Origin: Thiodiazotropha sp050305975
Lineage (GTDB): Bacteria > Pseudomonadota > Gammaproteobacteria > Chromatiales > Chromatiaceae
Assembly: GCA_050305975.1 (NCBI GenBank)
Contig: JBNLGI010000172.1
Span: 1 to 45,604, forward strand
Direction of reading: 5' to 3'
DNA: 45,604 bases
The position numbers and the translations under genes were made by a program. Of the stretch, positions 25,491 through 34,700 are shown in pieces (position 1 is the first letter of the stretch; the number at the start of each line of letters is the position of its first letter). A model generated the notes under the pieces. It had not been told where the DNA came from. It ran no database searches and saw only the letters and a list, made by a program, of their open reading frames with translations.

Positions 25491-26603
25491 TCACCTCAGG
25501 CGGTCGCGTGCGGCCCCGCTGTCGAGCACGCGTCTGACCTGGTCCGCCGCTTGGTGGATGGTGTCGGCGCGTCCGCTATGCCAGAGGATCAGGGCAGCCC
25601 CGTAGACCAGTGAATCGTAGCTCGCCCCGCGCTCGCCTTCGAGCGCTCTGATTCCCGTCTCGGCGGCTATGGCGGCCGCCTTTTTGACATCGGTGATACG
25701 GGCGATCTCGTCACCGCCGGTGGTGATCGAGGGATCATCGGGAAGCGGTACCGCACGCACCGGTTGCTTGATGCCCAGCGCTTCGGGATTGATTTCGACC
25801 GGAGTCTCCTCCCCGCCATCCAGATAACGGAATACCATGCCCTGCTGTCTCAACGAGGGGATGACACCGCCCTCGGTGCCGCGTACCAGCAGGCAGCCAT
25901 CAAAGCCGGCAAAGCGGGCCAATGAAGCGTACTTGGCCGGATAGGGTTTGTGCACATAACCGGTAACCAGGTGGGTCTGCTTGCGACCGGTGATCGGCTT
26001 GGCCAGGACTTCTACCGTGGTCAGGGCCTGTCGTTTGACCATCCGCTGTCGCAGAGCGGTCAGGTCGTGCAGTCCGGGGCAGAAGGTGCGCTGATCCACA
26101 TAGGCCCAGCCGAGTTCGTCATCCGACAGGCGAGCGGCAGCCCGGTCCAGATCCATATCCACGTCGATACCGGCGGCTTGCAGAACATGCCGATGGGTGA
26201 CGCCGAACTTGGGGCCCACGGCGTCCAGGCCGTGGCTGACCGTCGCCAGCCCGCAGGCGGCCAGGACAGCGGGGATGAAGGGTGCCGCCGGGAGGTTTCG
26301 GTTGATGCCGTCGTAGGGATCCGCCAGCGAGACCACTTCGTCCACTTCGGCCACGCGGCTGTCCGAGATCTTCAGGATGGCGTCGAGAATGCCCTTGTTC
26401 TCGTCGTCGGTCTCCCGCTTCATCCGCAAGGCGATGAAAAAGATGGCGGACTGCACATCGTCGATCTCGCCACGCAGGATGGCGGCGGTACCCTGGCTGG
26501 CCTCTTCCAGTGAAATATCCTTGCTGAGTTCCGGACCGGTGGCGATGCGCTGGATGATCGAGTGCATCAGGTCGCGGGACGAGAGGGTGATGGCTTCGGA
26601 CAT
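25491..26603 (-). CDS. TrpD2-like protein (anthranilate phosphoribosyltransferase homologue)
   Basis: 370 residues. The N-terminal helical domain (SIIQRIATGPELSKDISLEEASQGTAAILRGEIDDVQSAIFFIALRMK in part) and the alpha/beta core with SHGLDAVGPKFGVTHRHVLQAAGI and LVRGTEGGVIPS are those of the TrpD/nucleoside-phosphorylase class III fold. The canonical KHGNR phosphoribosyl-pyrophosphate loop of TrpD is altered, and no trp genes are near, so tryptophan synthesis is unlikely. TrpD2/YbiB relatives bind nucleic acids; the role here is unknown. Paired with the Rieske ferredoxin gene. Confidence 0.82.
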   Translation of the reverse strand: MSEAITLSSRDLMHSIIQRIATGPELSKDISLEEASQGTAAILRGEIDDVQSAIFFIALRMKRETDDENKGILDAILKISDSRVAEVDEVVSLADPYDGINRNLPAAPFIPAVLAACGLATVSHGLDAVGPKFGVTHRHVLQAAGIDVDMDLDRAAARLSDDELGWAYVDQRTFCPGLHDLTALRQRMVKRQALTTVEVLAKPITGRKQTHLVTGYVHKPYPAKYASLARFAGFDGCLLVRGTEGGVIPSLRQQGMVFRYLDGGEETPVEINPEALGIKQPVRAVPLPDDPSITTGGDEIARITDVKKAAAIAAETGIRALEGERGASYDSLVYGAALILWHSGRADTIHQAADQVRRVLDSGAARDRLR

Positions 26604-26731
26604 GGGGTACTACCTGTCAGATCGTAAAATTCGGGTCAGTATAAATAACCGACTATTATAGTCAAGAATTAGTTTGCGGGGGTGTTTGTGGGGGATATGG
26701 CAGGCAGGAAGGTTTTGTGGACTCAAAACGA

Positions 26732-26784
26732 TGCGGCAAGCCGCACCCTACGTCCCATTCAGCTGTAGGGTGCGGCTTGCCGCA
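26732..26784. repeat. Palindromic repeat (REP-like, copy D)
   Basis: Perfectly complementary 20-base arms (26732-26751 and 26765-26784) around a 13-base loop; the arms are those of copy B. Located 3' of the gene ending at 26824 on the minus strand. Confidence 0.85.
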
Positions 26785-26823
26785 CCATGATCATGAGAAA
26801 TGTGGAGGCTGAGGGCCTGATTG

Positions 26824-27114
26824 TCAGTGATGCACCACCGAGGTCAAAACATATTGATACTCGAAAAAGACGGAGTACTGGTCATAGTCCCAGCGGGTGA
26901 TGGGGGGTTCGCCGACCTGGGGGTATTCCGTTGCAGGCATGCCGTAACGCTGTCTGACCTGGTCCATGCTCATTCCCCGCGTGGGCCGCGGCAGTCCCTC
27001 TTCACTGTTGACCGGATCCTGATTGATGGCGTCGATGAGCAATACGTCGGCGCTGACGGGTTGCGACAGCAGAAGAATCAGGCTGGCGGCGGCGGTGGTG
27101 AAACGAAATGTCAT
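26824..27114 (-). CDS. Small periplasmic protein, BamE (SmpA/OmlA)-like
   Basis: 96 residues from the ATG at 27114, which has GGAG 8 bases upstream; a longer reading to 27159 lacks one. Signal peptide about 1-22 (TFRFTTAAASLILLLSQPVSA), then a short domain with GMSMDQVRQRYGMPATEY and PPITRWDYDQYSVFFEYQYVLTSVV, the two-helix plus strand pattern of the BamE fold. There is no lipobox cysteine. Conserved in gammaproteobacteria as a hypothetical protein; function unknown. Divergent from lolC. Confidence 0.78.
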   Translation of the reverse strand: MTFRFTTAAASLILLLSQPVSADVLLIDAINQDPVNSEEGLPRPTRGMSMDQVRQRYGMPATEYPQVGEPPITRWDYDQYSVFFEYQYVLTSVVHH

Positions 27115-27417
27115 ACTGAGCAACTCCAAATTTGTCTCGCTTAAAGCAGAATATAGCACTCATACCTAACTATAGGAAAGAATGCGTTTTTTATGCTGTG
27201 AAGTCTGTCTGATACAGGCGTCGACGCCGGTACTACAAGCAGCTTGTCGCAGCACATTTGCCCTGCCCGATGCCAGGCTCTCAGGCGCCATACTGTGTAA
27301 GGAATCGGCAGCCGACCTCGATTCATTAGCGTGATTCGTGATCCGTCGCGAGGTTTGTACCGGGGTTGCCGGTGCGGCTATGTCCTGGCGGGAACGAGTG
27401 TGTTTTAATGCCCTGCC
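27115..27417. other. Divergent intergenic region before lolC, 303 bases
   Basis: Separates the BamE-like gene (-) and lolC (+). No ORF, repeat or clear regulatory motif stands out; promoters in both directions must lie here. Confidence 0.5.
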
Positions 27418-28665
27418 ATGTTCAAACCGATCGAATTCTATATCGGCCTGCGCTATACCCGCGCCAAGCGGCGCAACCACTTCATCTCCTTCATCTCCGC
27501 GATTTCCATGCTGGGAATCATGCTGGGTGTGATGGCGCTGATCGTGATCTTGTCTGTTATGAACGGCTTTCACAAGGAAGTCCGTGAACGGATTCTCGGT
27601 ATGGCCTCGCACGCCACCATTTCCGGCGTCAGCGGAGAGTTGAGCGACTGGCGGGAGGTCATGGCCCAGGCCGGCAAATTTCCCCATGTCGTCGGCGAGG
27701 CCCCCTATGTGGAGGGGCAGGGGATGTTGATCAGCGGCCAGAAGGTCAGCGGCGTACTGCTGCGGGGTATCGCGCCGGAGCAGGAGGGTGCGGTATCGGA
27801 TGTGATCGATGCCATCGACAAGGGATCGATCGCGGACCTCAAGCCGGGCGGATTCGGCATCATCCTGGGCCGGGAACTGGCGCTCGTTCTCGGTGTAGGC
27901 GTCGGCGACAAGGTGACCCTGGTGACGCCGCAGATCAACGTCACGCCCGCCGGGATCATGCCGCGTCTGAAGCGATTCGATGTGGTCGGCATTTTCGAGG
28001 TCGGCATGGGGGACTACGACCGGGGCGTCGCCATTCTGCACATCGAGGATGCGGCCAAGCTGATGCGTCTCAAGGACGCGGTGACCGGGGTGCGGCTCAA
28101 GCTGGACGATCTCTACCTGGCGCAGCAGGTGGCCCGCGATCTGGCCTTGAAGATGGGCGGCTACTACCGCATCAGCGACTGGACCATGCAACACCGCAAC
28201 TTCTTCGCCGCCCTGCAGACGGAGAAGCGGATGATGACGATCATTCTGTCGTTGATCGTCGCCGTCGCCGCCTTCAACATCGTCTCCACCATGGTGATGG
28301 TAGTCACCGACAAGCAGTCGGACATCGCCATCCTGCGCACCCTGGGGGCCTCGCCCGGTTCGGTGATGGGGATCTTCATGGTGCAGGGCGCCACCCTGGG
28401 CGTGGTCGGCAATCTACTCGGAATTCTGATCGGTGTTCTGCTGGCGTTCAACGTGGAGGACATTGTCGGCGCTATCGAGCAGCTGTTCGGCGTCGAATTT
28501 CTCGACTCCAGTATCTACTACATCAGCAAACTGCCCTCCAATCCGCAGCTGGGAGATATCCTCTTCATCGGCGTCGGAGCCCTTGTCATCACCCTGTTGG
28601 CCACGCTCTACCCCGCATGGCGGGCGGCCCGCACCCAACCGGCGGAGGCTTTGCGCTATGAGTGA
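27418..28665 (+). CDS. lolC: Lipoprotein-releasing system permease LolC/LolE
   Basis: 415 residues. Typical start (FKPIEFYIGLRYTRAKRRNHFISFISAISM), first helix about 25-48, a large periplasmic domain, and three C-terminal helices of the FtsX/MacB type (MMTIILSLIVAVAAFNIVSTMVM in part). With LolD it extracts outer-membrane lipoproteins from the inner membrane and hands them to LolA. Only one LolC/E-type gene is here, so it may form a homodimer (LolF-like) or have its partner elsewhere. Overlaps lolD by 8 bases. Confidence 0.94.
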   Translation: MFKPIEFYIGLRYTRAKRRNHFISFISAISMLGIMLGVMALIVILSVMNGFHKEVRERILGMASHATISGVSGELSDWREVMAQAGKFPHVVGEAPYVEGQGMLISGQKVSGVLLRGIAPEQEGAVSDVIDAIDKGSIADLKPGGFGIILGRELALVLGVGVGDKVTLVTPQINVTPAGIMPRLKRFDVVGIFEVGMGDYDRGVAILHIEDAAKLMRLKDAVTGVRLKLDDLYLAQQVARDLALKMGGYYRISDWTMQHRNFFAALQTEKRMMTIILSLIVAVAAFNIVSTMVMVVTDKQSDIAILRTLGASPGSVMGIFMVQGATLGVVGNLLGILIGVLLAFNVEDIVGAIEQLFGVEFLDSSIYYISKLPSNPQLGDILFIGVGALVITLLATLYPAWRAARTQPAEALRYE

Positions 28666-29344
28666 TGCCGCACCGGTGATGCGCGCCAGCGGCCTGGTCA
28701 AGACCTTCGACCAGGGACGCCTGCGGGTGGAGGTGCTCAAGGGGGTCGATCTCGAAGTCGGTCGCGGCGAACGGGTCGCCATCATCGGCGCCTCCGGCTC
28801 GGGCAAGAGCACCCTGTTGCACTGTCTGGGCGGACTCGATCGGCCCGACGCCGGTGAGGTTACCCTGCATGGAAACAATCTGCTCGCATTGAGCGAACGG
28901 GAGCGCGGTCGGCTGCGCAACCGCAGTCTGGGATTCGTCTATCAGTTCCACCATCTGCTGCCCGAGTTCACGGCCCTGGAAAACGTCGCCATGCCGCTGC
29001 TGATCGGTGGCCGCGCTGTGGCCGAGGCAAAACGGCTGGCGAGCGAGATGCTGGGGCAGGTCGGATTGGCTGAGCGGCTGGAACACAAGCCGTCAGAGCT
29101 CTCCGGCGGAGAGCGTCAGCGCGCCGCCCTGGCCAGAGCTTTGGTCCACCATCCCGACTGCGTGCTGGCAGACGAACCGACCGGCAACCTGGATCGCAAG
29201 TCGGCGGAGCAGGTCTACGAGCTGATGCTGAGGCTCAATCGTGACATCGGGACCAGCTTCGTGGTGGTGACGCACGATCCAGAGCTGGCGGCCAGGATGG
29301 ATCGGATCTGGTCACTGCAGGACGGCCGGTTAACCCTGGGTTGA
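28658..29344 (+). CDS. lolD: Lipoprotein-releasing system ATPase LolD
   Basis: 228 residues from the ATG at 28658, inside the end of lolC (ATGAGTGA). Walker A GASGSGKST, signature LSGGERQRAALARAL, Walker B VLADEPTGNLD and the LolD motif LGFVYQFHHLLPEFTALENV are all present. It powers lipoprotein release. Its 3' end overlaps the convergent DUF2062 gene by 15 bases. Confidence 0.95.
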   Translation: MSDAAPVMRASGLVKTFDQGRLRVEVLKGVDLEVGRGERVAIIGASGSGKSTLLHCLGGLDRPDAGEVTLHGNNLLALSERERGRLRNRSLGFVYQFHHLLPEFTALENVAMPLLIGGRAVAEAKRLASEMLGQVGLAERLEHKPSELSGGERQRAALARALVHHPDCVLADEPTGNLDRKSAEQVYELMLRLNRDIGTSFVVVTHDPELAARMDRIWSLQDGRLTLG

Positions 29345-29881
29345 GGGTGAAGAGTGCTGTTTCGCCTTGCGGCGGTGGCGTCTCAGCTTCCACTTCTCGA
29401 TCACCCGCCAACGCCAGATCCAGAGGATCAGGCAGTAGCCGGTGACGGACGAGACGATGGCGCAGATCAGGCTGCCCACCAGCAGTGGGAGCACGATCTC
29501 GTTGAATCCACCCTGTTCGAACCACTCCAGACTGAACTGGAAGGCTTCGACTTGCGGCGGCGTCCCCAGGATCTGTGTACCCAGCCAGTAAGCAAAATAG
29601 AACATGGGTGGAATGGTGATCGGGTTGGTGATCCAGACCAGCGCCACGGAGATCGGCAGGTTGACACGGAACAGGATCGCCGCGGCCGCGGCCATCACCA
29701 TCTGGAAAGGGAGCGGGACGAAGGCCATGAACAACCCGACCGCAAATCCCCCCGATGCCGAGTGGCGGTTGAGATGCCACAGGTTCGCATCGTGCAACAG
29801 TTTGCCAAACACCTGCAAATGCTTGTGCTCACGCACCTTGTCGTGGTGGGGAAGCAGGCGCTTGATCAGACGTTTTGGCAT
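29330..29881 (-). CDS. DUF2062 membrane protein
   Basis: 183 residues from the ATG at 29881, where the family N-terminus begins (MPKRLIKRLLPHHDKVREH); an ATG at 29947 would add 22 residues. It has LHDANLWHLNRHSASGGFAVGLFMAFVPLPFQM and ITNPITIPPMFYFAYWLG, the core of DUF2062, with about four membrane helices and a basic C-terminus. Function not known. Found at the same place between lolD and comEC in Pseudomonas-type genomes, but on the opposite strand here. Confidence 0.88.
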   Translation of the reverse strand: MPKRLIKRLLPHHDKVREHKHLQVFGKLLHDANLWHLNRHSASGGFAVGLFMAFVPLPFQMVMAAAAAILFRVNLPISVALVWITNPITIPPMFYFAYWLGTQILGTPPQVEAFQFSLEWFEQGGFNEIVLPLLVGSLICAIVSSVTGYCLILWIWRWRVIEKWKLRRHRRKAKQHSSPSTQG

Positions 29882-30007
29882 GAAATGAGCAAAGCGAACG
29901 CAATGATATTTTTCCGCAAGGGGCTGTATTGAAGCACGACTAAGCATAGTACACCAGCAGTAAGTGATTGGTGTACGTGACGAAAAATCATCCGAACAGG
30001 GAAGTCT

Positions 30008-32290
30008 ATGAATGCGATTCTGCTCGCCTTCGCGGCGGGAACGGCGCTCTTTCAGTGCTCACCGGTCTTGCCCGATCCTGCCTGGTTGTTGCTGGCGCTT
30101 CCCGTCGCACTGTTCTGGCGCCGAAGGGGCCTGAGACCGCTGCTGGGATTCGTTGCCGGTCTCTGTTGGGGGGTGATATTCGCCCACGGACAGTGGAGTC
30201 AGCGGCTTCCCCCCGAACTCGAAGGCGGGAACCTGCTGCTCGAGGGGGAGATCATCTCCCTGCCTGCCTATGCGCAGGGAGTGGCCCGCTTTGAAATGGC
30301 GGTGTTCCAACTGACCGGACCCGGGGGTGAGCAGGCCTCTGTGAGCAAGGTCATGCTCAATTGGTATGATCCGCCCCAACGGCTTGCGCCCGGCCAGCAG
30401 TGGCGACTGATGGTGCGTTTGAAGCGACCGCGTGGGCTGCGTAACCCGGCGGGATTCGACTATGCCCAATGGCTCTTCACGCAAAGAGTCGCGGCAACCG
30501 GCTATGTGCGTGAATGGCAGGGAAGCCGGCTCATGGCCGAGGCGCAGGGATCCTCGCTTCAGAGCGTGCGTCAAGCGATCACGGAGGCCATCGACCGGCA
30601 GCTGCAACCCGGCCCCGTCAGCGGCTTGATCAAGGCCTTGAGTCTGGGCGATCGGCGCGCCCTAACGCGTGAGGATTGGCGGATCTTCAGTCGCACCGGG
30701 ACCAGCCATCTCATCGCCATATCGGGACTCCATATCGGCTTGGCGGCGGGCTGGTGCTGGTTTCTCGGACAGTGGATCTGGCGACGCAGCGAACGACTGG
30801 TGCTGCGTCTTCCGGCGCAGCGCGCCGGTGCGGTGCTGGGATTGCTGGGGGCCTTCGCCTACGCCGGCCTGGCCGGATTTACGCTGCCGACCCAGCGTGC
30901 GCTGGTGATGGTGGCCGTGGCTTTGGGTGGCGTGATCCTGGCGCAGCCGGTGCGCCCGCTGCGCTCGCTCTCGCTGGCCCTCTTTCTGGTGGTGCTGTTC
31001 GATCCGACGGCGCCGCTCACGCCGGGTTTCTGGCTCTCCTTCGGCGCCGTGGGTCTGATTCTGCTGGTGCTGGGCGGACGTCTCGAGCGTGCCGCCAGCG
31101 GCTGGCGTCTGCTGCGCATCCAAGCGGCCGTGTCGCTGGGGCTGATGCCGCTGCTCTTCATCCATTTCGGCGAGGCGTCGCTGCTCGCGCCGCTGGTCAA
31201 TCTGCTGCTGGTGCCCTGGTTTTCACTGGTGCTGGTGCCGATGGCGCTGCTCGGTCTGCTGCTGTTGCCGATACCGGCACTGGCCTCCGGCTGGTATGGC
31301 CTGCTGGGGCTGTCGGCCGGTCTCACCTTCGAGCTGCTGCAGTGGTTTTCGCAACTGCCGCTGGCCACGGTTCAGATGGCTCATCTGCCGTTCTGGCTCA
31401 GTCTCTGCGCCATGCTGGGTGGCTTGCTGTTGCTGCTCCCCGCCGGCATACCCGGGCGCCCGATCGGCCTGCTGCTGTTGGCGCCGCTGCTCTTCGTGGA
31501 GGCGCCACGTCCCCGCCCGGGAGAATTCTGGTTCACCCTGCTGGATGTGGGCCAGGGCCTGGCCTGTGTGGTGCAGACCAGCACGCATCTGATGATCTAC
31601 GACACGGGCCCGGTCTATGGATCTGGATTCAGTACCGCCGAAGCGGCCATCCTGCCCTACCTGTCCCATCACGCAAGAGACCGCATCGATCGGCTGGTGA
31701 TCAGCAATGGCGACAGTGACCACGCGGGCGGTTTCGAGGTCGTCGCGACGACACTCCAGGTCGATGACCTGCTGTCCGGAGAAGCGCAGAGGGTGCCGTC
31801 AGCCCGGCCCTGCCATGCCGGGGAAAGCTGGAGCTGGGACGGGGTGGTGTTCCAGATAGTGCACCCGGAAACCGGGGTCGGTTTCCAGCGATCCAATGAC
31901 AACTCCTGCATCGTCCACATCTCGAACGGCCTCTGGAGTCTGTTGCTGACGGGGGATATCGAGCATCAGGGGGAGTCGAGCCTGATAGCTGCCCGCAGCG
32001 AAGAGTTGGATTCGGATATCCTGGTGGCCCCGCATCACGGTTCAGCGACATCGTCCAGCGCCGCCTTCGTGGCGGCGGTAAAGCCGGATTGGGTGCTCTT
32101 CTCCACCGGATATCGGAACCGCTACGGTTTTCCGAAAGCGGAGGTGGTTGAACGTTGGCGCCTGGCGGGTGCGCGACCGTTCAACAGTGCCGACACCGGA
32201 GCGATCAGCTTCTATGTGCATGGCGATGAGCGGCCACCCGCCATCGAGTCGGAACGGGACCGGTATCGGCGCTACTGGCAGCAGTGGTGA
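30008..32290 (+). CDS. comEC: DNA internalization protein ComEC/Rec2
   Basis: 760 residues. N-terminal soluble OB-like domain (about 60-190), a Competence membrane domain with about eight helices (DWRIFSRTGTSHLIAISGLHIGLAAGW starts it), and a C-terminal metallo-beta-lactamase-like domain (about 505-745: LLDVGQGLACVVQTSTHLMIYDTG, LVAPHHGSATSSS). It forms the inner-membrane channel for single-stranded DNA in natural transformation. Odd point: the metal motif reads ISNGDSDHAGG, where the usual SHxDxDHxGG has a first His; an Asn replaces it. GGGAAG precedes the ATG. Confidence 0.94.
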   Translation: MNAILLAFAAGTALFQCSPVLPDPAWLLLALPVALFWRRRGLRPLLGFVAGLCWGVIFAHGQWSQRLPPELEGGNLLLEGEIISLPAYAQGVARFEMAVFQLTGPGGEQASVSKVMLNWYDPPQRLAPGQQWRLMVRLKRPRGLRNPAGFDYAQWLFTQRVAATGYVREWQGSRLMAEAQGSSLQSVRQAITEAIDRQLQPGPVSGLIKALSLGDRRALTREDWRIFSRTGTSHLIAISGLHIGLAAGWCWFLGQWIWRRSERLVLRLPAQRAGAVLGLLGAFAYAGLAGFTLPTQRALVMVAVALGGVILAQPVRPLRSLSLALFLVVLFDPTAPLTPGFWLSFGAVGLILLVLGGRLERAASGWRLLRIQAAVSLGLMPLLFIHFGEASLLAPLVNLLLVPWFSLVLVPMALLGLLLLPIPALASGWYGLLGLSAGLTFELLQWFSQLPLATVQMAHLPFWLSLCAMLGGLLLLLPAGIPGRPIGLLLLAPLLFVEAPRPRPGEFWFTLLDVGQGLACVVQTSTHLMIYDTGPVYGSGFSTAEAAILPYLSHHARDRIDRLVISNGDSDHAGGFEVVATTLQVDDLLSGEAQRVPSARPCHAGESWSWDGVVFQIVHPETGVGFQRSNDNSCIVHISNGLWSLLLTGDIEHQGESSLIAARSEELDSDILVAPHHGSATSSSAAFVAAVKPDWVLFSTGYRNRYGFPKAEVVERWRLAGARPFNSADTGAISFYVHGDERPPAIESERDRYRRYWQQW

Positions 32291-32479
32291 GCCCGATTCG
32301 AACAGGCCGACACCCTAAAGGGCCCCGGATCACGGCAATGGCTTCGGCCAAAGGCGACAAGCGTGACCGGATCGCGGGATCGCGGCTTCCAGTTCCGCTG
32401 CTCCATCGCGTATGATGTGTGTTTTGCCGGCAGACGGTTCGGTGGCCAATTCAGTGTGGAATAGAGGGACGGAGACAAG

Positions 32480-33100
32480 GTGTTCGAGTTCGTAAAATCG
32501 GGCGGTTGGCTGATGCTGCCCATCATCGCCTGTTCGATCGTTGCGCTGGGTATCGTGCTGGAGCGGTTCTGGACCCTGCGTCGCAAGCGGGTCATGCCCG
32601 AGCATCTGATGAAGCAGATCCTGCAGCTGCACAAGGAGAGGCGACTCGACCGGGCCGATCTCAACAAGCTCAAGGCGAGCTCGCCCCTGGGCCGCATCCT
32701 GGCGGCCGGACTGGTCAATCGTGATCACTCCAAAGAGGTGATGAAGGAGTCGATCGAGGAGGTGGGGCGTCAGGTGGTGCTCGACCTGGAGCGCTATCTC
32801 AATACCCTGGGCACTATCGCCTCCATCTCGCCGCTGCTCGGCCTGCTTGGCACCGTCATCGGCATGATCAAGGTCTTCAGTGTGATCGTCACCGCCGGTG
32901 TCGGCGATCCCGGCGTCCTGGCCGGGGGCATCTCCGAGGCCCTGATCACCACCGCCGCCGGTCTCTCGGTGGCGATACCCAGTCTCATGTTCCACCGCTA
33001 TTTCAGCGGTCTCATCGACCGCCTGGTGCTGGGCATGGAGGAACAGGCGCTGAAGCTGGTGGAGGTGATGCACGGCGAGCGGGAGCAGGGCGGAGACTGA
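32480..33100 (+). CDS. MotA/TolQ/ExbB-type proton channel protein
   Basis: 206 residues; starts with GTG at 32480, with GGAG 8 bases upstream. One N-terminal helix (about 12-30) and two more around 110-135 and 152-175, with the family core LGTIASISPLLGLLGTVIGMIKVF and GGISEALITTAAGLSVAIPSLMFH. Together with the ExbD-like protein it forms a proton-driven energy transducer. Genes of this kind sit before lpxK in many gammaproteobacteria; their client in the envelope is not certain. Confidence 0.93.
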   Translation: MFEFVKSGGWLMLPIIACSIVALGIVLERFWTLRRKRVMPEHLMKQILQLHKERRLDRADLNKLKASSPLGRILAAGLVNRDHSKEVMKESIEEVGRQVVLDLERYLNTLGTIASISPLLGLLGTVIGMIKVFSVIVTAGVGDPGVLAGGISEALITTAAGLSVAIPSLMFHRYFSGLIDRLVLGMEEQALKLVEVMHGEREQGGD

Positions 33101-33101
33101 G

Positions 33102-33521
33102 ATGAACCTGCGGCCGCATGTAAAAAAGTCCCCCGAAGTCGATATCACGCCGCTGATCGACGTCGTCTTTCTGCTGCTGATCTTTTTTATGGTGTCGACC
33201 ACCTTCGACCGTGAAGCCCAGATCCTGGTGGAGCTGCCGGAAGCCACCGGCGAAGAGGCGATCCACGCGCCCAAGGAGCTCGATATCACGATCGATGCTC
33301 AGGGTATCTTTTTCGTCAACCAGCGCGAGGTCATCAACACCGAGGTGGAGACCCTCAAGCGGGCCATCAGCAAGGCCGTGGGTGATCAGCGGGATATCCC
33401 GGTCATCATCAACGCCGACGCCAAGACCCCGCACCAGGCGGTGATGACGGCCATGGATGCCGCCAGTCAGTTGGGCCTCAATCGGATGACCTTCACCGCC
33501 CACCGTCCACCCAATCCCTAG
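33102..33521 (+). CDS. exbD: ExbD/TolR-type energy transducer
   Basis: 139 residues: short cytoplasmic tail, one membrane helix (about 19-37) with the conserved proton-path aspartate in VDITPLIDVVFLLLIFFMV, then a periplasmic domain (ITIDAQGIFFVNQREV, PVIINADAKTPHQAVMTAMDAA). Starts one base after the TolQ/ExbB-type gene, so translation is coupled. Confidence 0.94.
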   Translation: MNLRPHVKKSPEVDITPLIDVVFLLLIFFMVSTTFDREAQILVELPEATGEEAIHAPKELDITIDAQGIFFVNQREVINTEVETLKRAISKAVGDQRDIPVIINADAKTPHQAVMTAMDAASQLGLNRMTFTAHRPPNP

Positions 33522-33533
33522 GTTGGCTCCGCC

Positions 33534-34514
33534 GTGAGTCTCATCGCGCGATCCTGGGACGGCTGGCATCCCGTCACCCTGCTGCTGCTTCCGCTGTCTG
33601 CGCTGTTCTGTCTGCTGGTCTGGCTGCGTCAGCTGGCTTACCGCGTCGGTTGGCTCAGGACGCATCGGCTTGATGCGCCCGTCATTGTGGTCGGCAATAT
33701 CTCGGTCGGCGGTACCGGGAAGACGCCGCTCGTGGTGTGGCTGGCGCACCGCCTGAAGGAGATGGGACATAGACCCGGCATCATTCTGCGCGGATACGGG
33801 GGGACGGCGGCTGAAGTGCCGACCGAGGTCACTTCCGCGAGTCGCGCGGAGGAGGTGGGCGACGAGGCGGTGCTGCTGCAGCGACACTGCGGCTGCCCCG
33901 TGGTGGTCGGCAGCGCGCGGGTAGAGGCGGGCCGGTGTCTGCTCGCGTTGCATGACTGCGATCTGATCATCTCCGATGACGGTCTGCAACACTACGCGCT
34001 ACAGCGGGATCTGGAGATCGCCGTCATCGATGGCGAGCGTCGTTTCGGCAATGGACTCTGTCTGCCCGCCGGCCCTCTGCGGGAACGGCCGGGTCGCTTG
34101 AGACGGGCAGATCTGATCATCGTCAACGGCCAGGGCAGGGGCGATGAATTCAGCATGCAGGTCGAAGCGGACCAGGCGGTTTCGCTGCAAGGCGAAAAGG
34201 TTCTGCCCCTGAGCGCGTTTAGCGGTCGCATCGTGCACGCAGTGGCTGGGATCGGTCATCCCGAACGTTTTTTCAAGACATTGAAAGCAGCCGGACTGCA
34301 GCCTGTGTGTCACCCTTTTCCGGATCACCATCCCTTCAGGCTGGGCGACCTGAGCGCCTTTTCCGGTGAAACGGTTCTCATGACAGAGAAAGATGGGGTA
34401 AAGTGCGAACATTACGCATTGCCCGATCTCTGGTATGTGCCAGCGCGGGCCCGCCCCGACGAGGGATTTCAACGAGCGTTTGAATCGAAGATAGAAAGGC
34501 TGATTGATGGATAG
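33534..34514 (+). CDS. lpxK: Tetraacyldisaccharide 4'-kinase LpxK
   Basis: 326 residues, GTG start. It phosphorylates the lipid A disaccharide precursor at the 4' position, at the inner membrane. An N-terminal hydrophobic segment (about 13-32) precedes the P-loop VGNISVGGTGKTPLVVWL; GIILRGYGG, GDEAVLLQR and SDDGLQHYALQRDLEIAVIDGERRFGN in part are family signatures. Its stop overlaps the start of the Trm112-like gene. Confidence 0.96.
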   Translation: MSLIARSWDGWHPVTLLLLPLSALFCLLVWLRQLAYRVGWLRTHRLDAPVIVVGNISVGGTGKTPLVVWLAHRLKEMGHRPGIILRGYGGTAAEVPTEVTSASRAEEVGDEAVLLQRHCGCPVVVGSARVEAGRCLLALHDCDLIISDDGLQHYALQRDLEIAVIDGERRFGNGLCLPAGPLRERPGRLRRADLIIVNGQGRGDEFSMQVEADQAVSLQGEKVLPLSAFSGRIVHAVAGIGHPERFFKTLKAAGLQPVCHPFPDHHPFRLGDLSAFSGETVLMTEKDGVKCEHYALPDLWYVPARARPDEGFQRAFESKIERLIDG

Positions 34515-34695
34515 CAAACTTCTCGACATTCTGGTGTGCCCGCTCTGCAAGGGTAAGCTCTATTACGATAAGGAGGGGTCTGAGCTGATCTGTCGGGTAG
34601 ACAGGCTGGCCTACCCGATCCGAGACGATATACCCGTGATGCTGGAAGAGGAGGCACGCAAGCTGCCTGCAGAGGAAGAGATTCCCAAGGCCTGA
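34507..34695 (+). CDS. ycaR: Trm112/YcaR family protein
   Basis: 62 residues from the ATG at 34507. Sequence LLDILVCPLCKGKLYYD then SELICRVDRLAYPIRDDIPVML is characteristic of the UPF0434/Trm112 group. C11 and C14 form half of a zinc-ribbon; a third cysteine follows at ELIC. Regularly encoded between lpxK and kdsB. Overlaps lpxK by 8 bases. Confidence 0.93.
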   Translation: MDSKLLDILVCPLCKGKLYYDKEGSELICRVDRLAYPIRDDIPVMLEEEARKLPAEEEIPKA

Positions 34696-34700
34696 CCCCT

